From contig JASLGJ010000237.1 in assembly GCA_030150085.1 (NCBI GenBank), positions 1-9,405 of the forward strand: a DNA stretch of 9,405 bases. Reading direction: 5' to 3'. A program made the position numbers and the translations under genes. The notes under the pieces were generated by a model, which made no database searches, was not told the DNA's origin, and was given only the letters and a program-made list of their open reading frames with translations. The stretch is from Candidatus Elarobacter sp. (GTDB lineage Bacteria; Vulcanimicrobiota; Vulcanimicrobiia; Vulcanimicrobiales; Vulcanimicrobiaceae). This document shows, one piece after another, positions 6,239 through 9,405 of this stretch (within the stretch, counting starts at the first letter, position 1; each line of letters opens with the position of its first letter).

Positions 6239-8317
6239 GTGCGGATTCGGTTCTCGGCGGTCGTGACCATCACGATCGCCATGTTCGCGGGACTCGCGGC
6301 GTTTTTGATTCTTCTCGCCGTGAGCGAGCTGGCACGGGTCGAAAGCACCGACAGCCAACTGCAGGCGAACCTGCCGGTCGCCAACGCGGCCACTGACATT
6401 TCGACCCAGGTGATCATCGAGTACTCCAACATGCGCGGTTACCTGGCGTACGGTGCGACTTCGACCTTGAAGAAGTACGCTGCGGCGCGCGAGCAGGAAC
6501 TCAAGGACATCGCCTTCGTGCGCGATCGCGTCGCCCAGCACCCCGAGCTCGGGCCGCTGCTGGATGCCGAGCAGCCGCTCATCGACGGGATGCACCAGTA
6601 CTACGACGCGCAGATCGCCGATTACAAGGCGGGCCGGCGAGACTCGTACCTGGCTCGCGTGCCGAGCGGGTCGAAGACGTTCGTCGCATTCCAGGCCGCC
6701 GACGCCAAGCTGCAGGAGATGGTCAAGGACGACTGGACCAAGAACGCCGCGGCCAGCGCGCAGCAGGAGTTCGACCGCGCGCGCATGCTGATGGTCGGCG
6801 CCGGTCTCGCCGCGACGCTGCTGGTCGCCCTGCTCGGCATGCTCTTCGGGCGCAGCACCGCGACCCGGCTGAATGCGGTCGACCGCGCCATGCGCGGGCT
6901 GGTCGAGGAGGATTTCGCCGCGCTGTCCGGCACGCTCGAGCGGCTGGCCGCCGGCGACCTGACCGTGTCGCTGGCGTCGAACCGCGAGCCGATCGACGAC
7001 CGCGGGCGCGACGAGATCGCCGCGCTGGCGCGCAGCTACAACACGATCGCCCGCAGCATGGCCGCGGTGAGCGGCCAGGTCACCGCGACGGTGAGCGGGC
7101 TGCGCGCTCTGGTGCGCGGCGTGGTCGCCGCATCGGGCGAGCTGGGCACGGCCAGCGCGATCGTCTCGACCGCGACCGGCGAGGCGTCGCTGGCGATCGG
7201 CGAGATTTCCCGCGCGGTCAGCGCGGTGGCGATCGGAGCCGAGACGCAGGCCGGCTCGGCCAAGCAGACCGACATCGCCGTGGTCGAGCTCAAGCGCGCC
7301 GCGCAGCAGATCGCCGCGGGGGCCAACGAACAGGCCGGCGCGATTCAGAGCGCGGCCGAGACGGTGCGCCTGCTCGACGAGCAGATCGCGGCGCTCGACG
7401 CGCTCGGCGACGATCTCGCCGCGGCCGCCCGCGAGGCGACCGGCACCTCGGAGAACGGCGCCCGCGCGGTGGCGGAGACGGTGGCGGTGATGCGCCGCCT
7501 GCGCGAGCAGGCCGCGGCCAGCGCCGGCGCGATGGCCGCGCTCGAAGAGCGCTCGGTGGCGGTGACGGAGATCGTCACCGTGATCGAGGAGATCGCCGAC
7601 CAGACCAACCTGCTGGCGCTCAACGCCGCCATCGAAGCGGCTCGGGCCGGCGAGCACGGGCGCGGCTTCGCGGTCGTCGCCGACGAGGTCCGCAAGCTGG
7701 CCGAGCGCTCGGCGGTCTCGACCCGCGAGATCTCGAACATCCTGTCGGCGATCCGGCGCGATACGGTATCGGCCGCCGAGCTGATGCGCCAGTCGTCCAG
7801 CGCGACCGACGACGGTCTGCGCGTCGTCGACCAGGCGCAGACCGCGCTCGACTCGCTCTCCGCGGCGGTGGTCGGCACAACTCGAACGGCCGAGGCGGTC
7901 GCCGTGCGCACCCGCTCGATGCGCGAGTCCAGCGCCCACCTGACCGAGAACGTCGGCGGTATCTCGACCATCGTCGACGAGAACGCCGCCGCGGCCGCGC
8001 AGATGCGCATGACGACCGAGTCGGTCGCCTCCGCGGTGGCCGACTCCACCGCCGCCGCGCAGCAGCAGTCGGCGACGGCGGAAGAGGTCTCGGCCTCGGC
8101 CGGCGAGCTGGAGGCGCAGGTCCGCGGCGTGGACGAGGCGGCGCACCGCGTGCGCGAGGAGTCCGAGCGGCTGGCGCAATCGGTGGCGGCCTTCCGGCTC
8201 GACGCCGACGGCGCGCTCGTCACGACCAACGGCAACGGCCACGGCCACGGCGCACCCGCGAAGCGCGCCGAGCCGGCGCCCTACCCGGTCGAAGCGGTGC
8301 TGGTCAGCGCCAACTAG
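6239..8317 (+). CDS. Methyl-accepting chemotaxis protein (transmembrane chemoreceptor)
   Basis: A complete 692-residue chemoreceptor that senses a ligand outside the cytoplasmic membrane and controls CheA through CheW. Layout: first membrane span at residues 6-28; a periplasmic, mostly helical sensor of about 155 residues (29-183) resembling a four-helix bundle; second span 184-204; HAMP linker region to about 277; then a long coiled-coil signalling domain. The hairpin tip is canonical, at 451-491: [21 protein letters not shown] followed by [18 protein letters not shown]. Ala/Glu/Gln-rich heptads on either side would hold methylation sites. The C-terminus is a flexible tail with NGNGHGHG and no CheR-binding pentapeptide. 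The start is GTG 6239, with AGAAAGGG upstream at good spacing and the positive MRIR before the first span. TTG 6215 and GTG 6233 are alternatives. No che or flagellar gene lies nearby. The ligand is unknown. Confidence 0.95.
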   Translation: MRIRFSAVVTITIAMFAGLAAFLILLAVSELARVESTDSQLQANLPVANAATDISTQVIIEYSNMRGYLAYGATSTLKKYAAAREQELKDIAFVRDRVAQHPELGPLLDAEQPLIDGMHQYYDAQIADYKAGRRDSYLARVPSGSKTFVAFQAADAKLQEMVKDDWTKNAAASAQQEFDRARMLMVGAGLAATLLVALLGMLFGRSTATRLNAVDRAMRGLVEEDFAALSGTLERLAAGDLTVSLASNREPIDDRGRDEIAALARSYNTIARSMAAVSGQVTATVSGLRALVRGVVAASGELGTASAIVSTATGEASLAIGEISRAVSAVAIGAETQAGSAKQTDIAVVELKRAAQQIAAGANEQAGAIQSAAETVRLLDEQIAALDALGDDLAAAAREATGTSENGARAVAETVAVMRRLREQAAASAGAMAALEERSVAVTEIVTVIEEIADQTNLLALNAAIEAARAGEHGRGFAVVADEVRKLAERSAVSTREISNILSAIRRDTVSAAELMRQSSSATDDGLRVVDQAQTALDSLSAAVVGTTRTAEAVAVRTRSMRESSAHLTENVGGISTIVDENAAAAAQMRMTTESVASAVADSTAAAQQQSATAEEVSASAGELEAQVRGVDEAAHRVREESERLAQSVAAFRLDADGALVTTNGNGHGHGAPAKRAEPAPYPVEAVLVSAN

Positions 8318-8326
8318 GCGCCGGTC

Positions 8327-9145
8327 CTACGGGCGGTAGCCGCCCGCATCGTCCCCGGTCGCCCGCGCGCTTGCCGCGCGCGCGGCCGGGAACGCGCCGC
8401 CGCGAACCTCCTCGGCGTACGCGCGCAGCGCGTCGGTCGCCGCGCCGGCGAGGTTCGCGTACCGCTTGGCGAACGGCGGCGCGTCAGGGTAGAGGCCGAG
8501 CACGTCGTGCAGGACGAGCACTTGGGCGTCGCAGCGCGGGCCGCTGCCGATCCCGATGGTCGGAATCGCGAGCTGCGCGGTGATCTCGGCGGCCAGGTCG
8601 TCGGCGACCATCTCCAGCACGACCGCGAACGCTCCGGCGCCGGCGACGGCGTGCGCGTCGCGCAGCAGGCGCTCGCGCTCGCGCTTGAGGCGAAAGCCGC
8701 TGCCCACCGCGGCGGTCTGCGGCAGCACCCCGACGTGGGCGCAGACCGGAATGCCGGCCGCGGCGATGGCGCGCACGCGCGCCGCCGCGCTCTCGCCGCC
8801 TTCGAGCTTCACCGACGACGCGCCGCCGTGCTTGACCAGCGCGGTCGCGCTCGCGACCGCGAGCGCGTCGGACGCCTCGTAGCTGCCGAAGGGCAGGTCG
8901 GCGATGACGTGCGCGCGCTGCGTGCCGCGCACCACCGCGGCGGTGTGGCGCACCATGTCGCCCAGCTCCACCCCGGTGGTGGAGGGCTGGCCGAGCACGA
9001 CCATCCCGAGCGAGTCGCCGACCAGCACGACGTCGATCCCGGCCGCCTCGGCGCAGCGCGCGAACGGGGCGTCGTAGGCGGTGACGAGCGGGAACGCGCC
9101 GCCCTTGCGCGCGGCGATCTCGCCCGCGCCGACCCGGCGCGTCAC
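8327..9145 (-). CDS. panB: 3-methyl-2-oxobutanoate hydroxymethyltransferase (ketopantoate hydroxymethyltransferase)
   Basis: PanB transfers a hydroxymethyl group from 5,10-methylenetetrahydrofolate to 2-oxoisovalerate to form ketopantoate, the first committed step of pantothenate and CoA synthesis in the cytoplasm. The 272-residue product matches the family's usual 260-280. Signature motifs in order are: VTAYDAPFA (residues 21-29); VGDSLGMVVLG (42-52), with metal-binding Asp44; ADLPFGSYE (82-90), with Asp83; SVKLEGG (111-117), with Lys113; HVGVLPQ (137-143); VLEMV (176-180), with the catalytic-type Glu178; GIGSG (198-202); and VLHDVLGLYP (211-220). The start is GTG at 9143-9145, overlapping the panE stop as GTGA. 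With no strong Shine-Dalgarno, translation is probably coupled to panE. The C-terminal tail after about residue 250 is Ala/Arg-rich and variable. It converges with the chemoreceptor, with nine bases between stops. Confidence 0.96.
   Translation of the reverse strand: MTRRVGAGEIAARKGGAFPLVTAYDAPFARCAEAAGIDVVLVGDSLGMVVLGQPSTTGVELGDMVRHTAAVVRGTQRAHVIADLPFGSYEASDALAVASATALVKHGGASSVKLEGGESAAARVRAIAAAGIPVCAHVGVLPQTAAVGSGFRLKRERERLLRDAHAVAGAGAFAVVLEMVADDLAAEITAQLAIPTIGIGSGPRCDAQVLVLHDVLGLYPDAPPFAKRYANLAGAATDALRAYAEEVRGGAFPAARAASARATGDDAGGYRP
8331..8345. terminator. Short perfect hairpin at the junction of the chemoreceptor and panB
   Basis: GGGCGG (8331-8336), loop TAG, CCGCCC (8340-8345). This perfect six-pair stem begins 14 bases after the chemoreceptor stop and lies within the last codons of panB on the other strand. 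No T run follows on either side, so it is not a classic intrinsic terminator. It may help protect or end the chemoreceptor transcript. A GC-rich coding coincidence is possible. Confidence 0.3.
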
Positions 9146-9405
9146 GAGGCGGCCCGCTCGCGGGCCCGGATCAGGCGCGCCATCGTCTCGGTGAGCGGTA
9201 CGGCGAGCGCGTGCGCCGCGGCGCGGCGCAGGAGCGCGCCGGCGATGGCGTCGATCTCGGTCGGGCGGCCGGCGTCGAGGTCCTGCAGCATCGAGTTGCG
9301 GTTCGCCGCGGTCGCGCGGCCGGCCGCTTCGACCATCGCCCACGGCTCGTCGATCGGCACCCCCTCGCGGGCCGCGACCGCGGCCGCCTCGGCGACCAGC
9401 GCGCG
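9142..9405 (-). CDS. panE: 2-dehydropantoate 2-reductase (ketopantoate reductase), C-terminal part
   Basis: PanE reduces ketopantoate to pantoate with NADPH, the step after PanB. Only the last 87 codons are in the window; the frame is open to the right edge, so the NADPH-binding N-terminal domain lies outside. The visible part is the helical C-terminal substrate domain. Its most diagnostic stretch, NRNSMLQDLDAGRPTEID, matches the family's conserved S-M-x-Q-D-x-x-x-G-R-x-T-E-I-D signature, including the Ser, Asp and Glu around the active site. GALLRRAAAHALAVPLTETM follows, typical of the family end. The TGA stop (9142-9144 on the complement) overlaps the panB GTG start by four bases, giving a panE-panB operon order. 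Upstream partners such as panC or panD are not visible. Confidence 0.9.
   Translation of the reverse strand, partial: RALVAEAAAVAAREGVPIDEPWAMVEAAGRATAANRNSMLQDLDAGRPTEIDAIAGALLRRAAAHALAVPLTETMARLIRARERAAS

Noticed and set aside
6151..6396. 81-codon (+) strand frame in the spacer before the chemoreceptor
   Set aside because: It overlaps the chemoreceptor start out of frame, has no ribosome site and yields a Cys/Arg-rich sequence without features.
6179..8248. 689-codon frame antisense to the chemoreceptor
   Set aside because: It is a low-information, Arg/Gly/Asp-rich translation; the chemoreceptor on the (+) strand is unmistakable.

Overview
The window is a high-GC (about 70% by eye), densely packed bacterial chromosome segment with conventional gene sense, strong third-position GC bias and mixed ATG/GTG starts. 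The gene content is metabolic and sensory: transport, oxidoreductases, thiolysis, transamination, chemoreception and pantothenate synthesis. There is no phage, transposon, tRNA, rRNA or CRISPR signal. Lineage cannot be fixed from the sequence. Composition and gene style would fit a high-GC soil or environmental group (a proteobacterium, or an uncultivated phylum such as Eremiobacterota/Vulcanimicrobiota), and this is only a guess.

Layout, left to right. Bases 1-642 (+) are the 3' end of a YjeH-like APC-superfamily amino acid permease. At 661-942 (-) lies a 93-residue unrecognised protein with a basic Ala/Gly-rich tail. At 1130-2233 (+) is a malate/L-lactate dehydrogenase-family (Ldh_2) NAD(P)-dependent 2-hydroxyacid/imine oxidoreductase. 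Its last 14 bases overlap tail-to-tail with a (-) strand FAD-dependent aromatic-type monooxygenase (2220-3560). Divergent from the monooxygenase is a tight two-gene (+) operon: a PcaF/PaaJ-like thiolase (3660-4853) and a class I/II PLP aminotransferase (4864-6024). After a 214-base spacer holding an imperfect palindrome comes a complete transmembrane methyl-accepting chemotaxis protein (6239-8317, +). The right end is a (-) strand pantothenate operon: the 3' part of panE (ketopantoate reductase, 9142-9405) overlaps panB (ketopantoate hydroxymethyltransferase, 8327-9145) by 4 bases.

How the genes may work together. panE and panB form a clear pair making pantoate for coenzyme A. The Ldh_2 dehydrogenase, flavin monooxygenase, thiolase and aminotransferase, next to an amino acid transporter, read like a small catabolic island. 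A plausible role is breakdown of an amino or aromatic acid ending in thiolytic cleavage of a 3-oxoacyl-CoA; this is inferred from families and adjacency only. The chemoreceptor has no che genes beside it in the window, so it would have to work with a signalling array encoded elsewhere.

I found no convincing undescribed system. The best leads for a second look are the small orphan protein, the catabolic island with its unassigned substrate, a Pro/Ala/Ser-rich insertion in the monooxygenase, and two palindromic elements in the intergenic regions.
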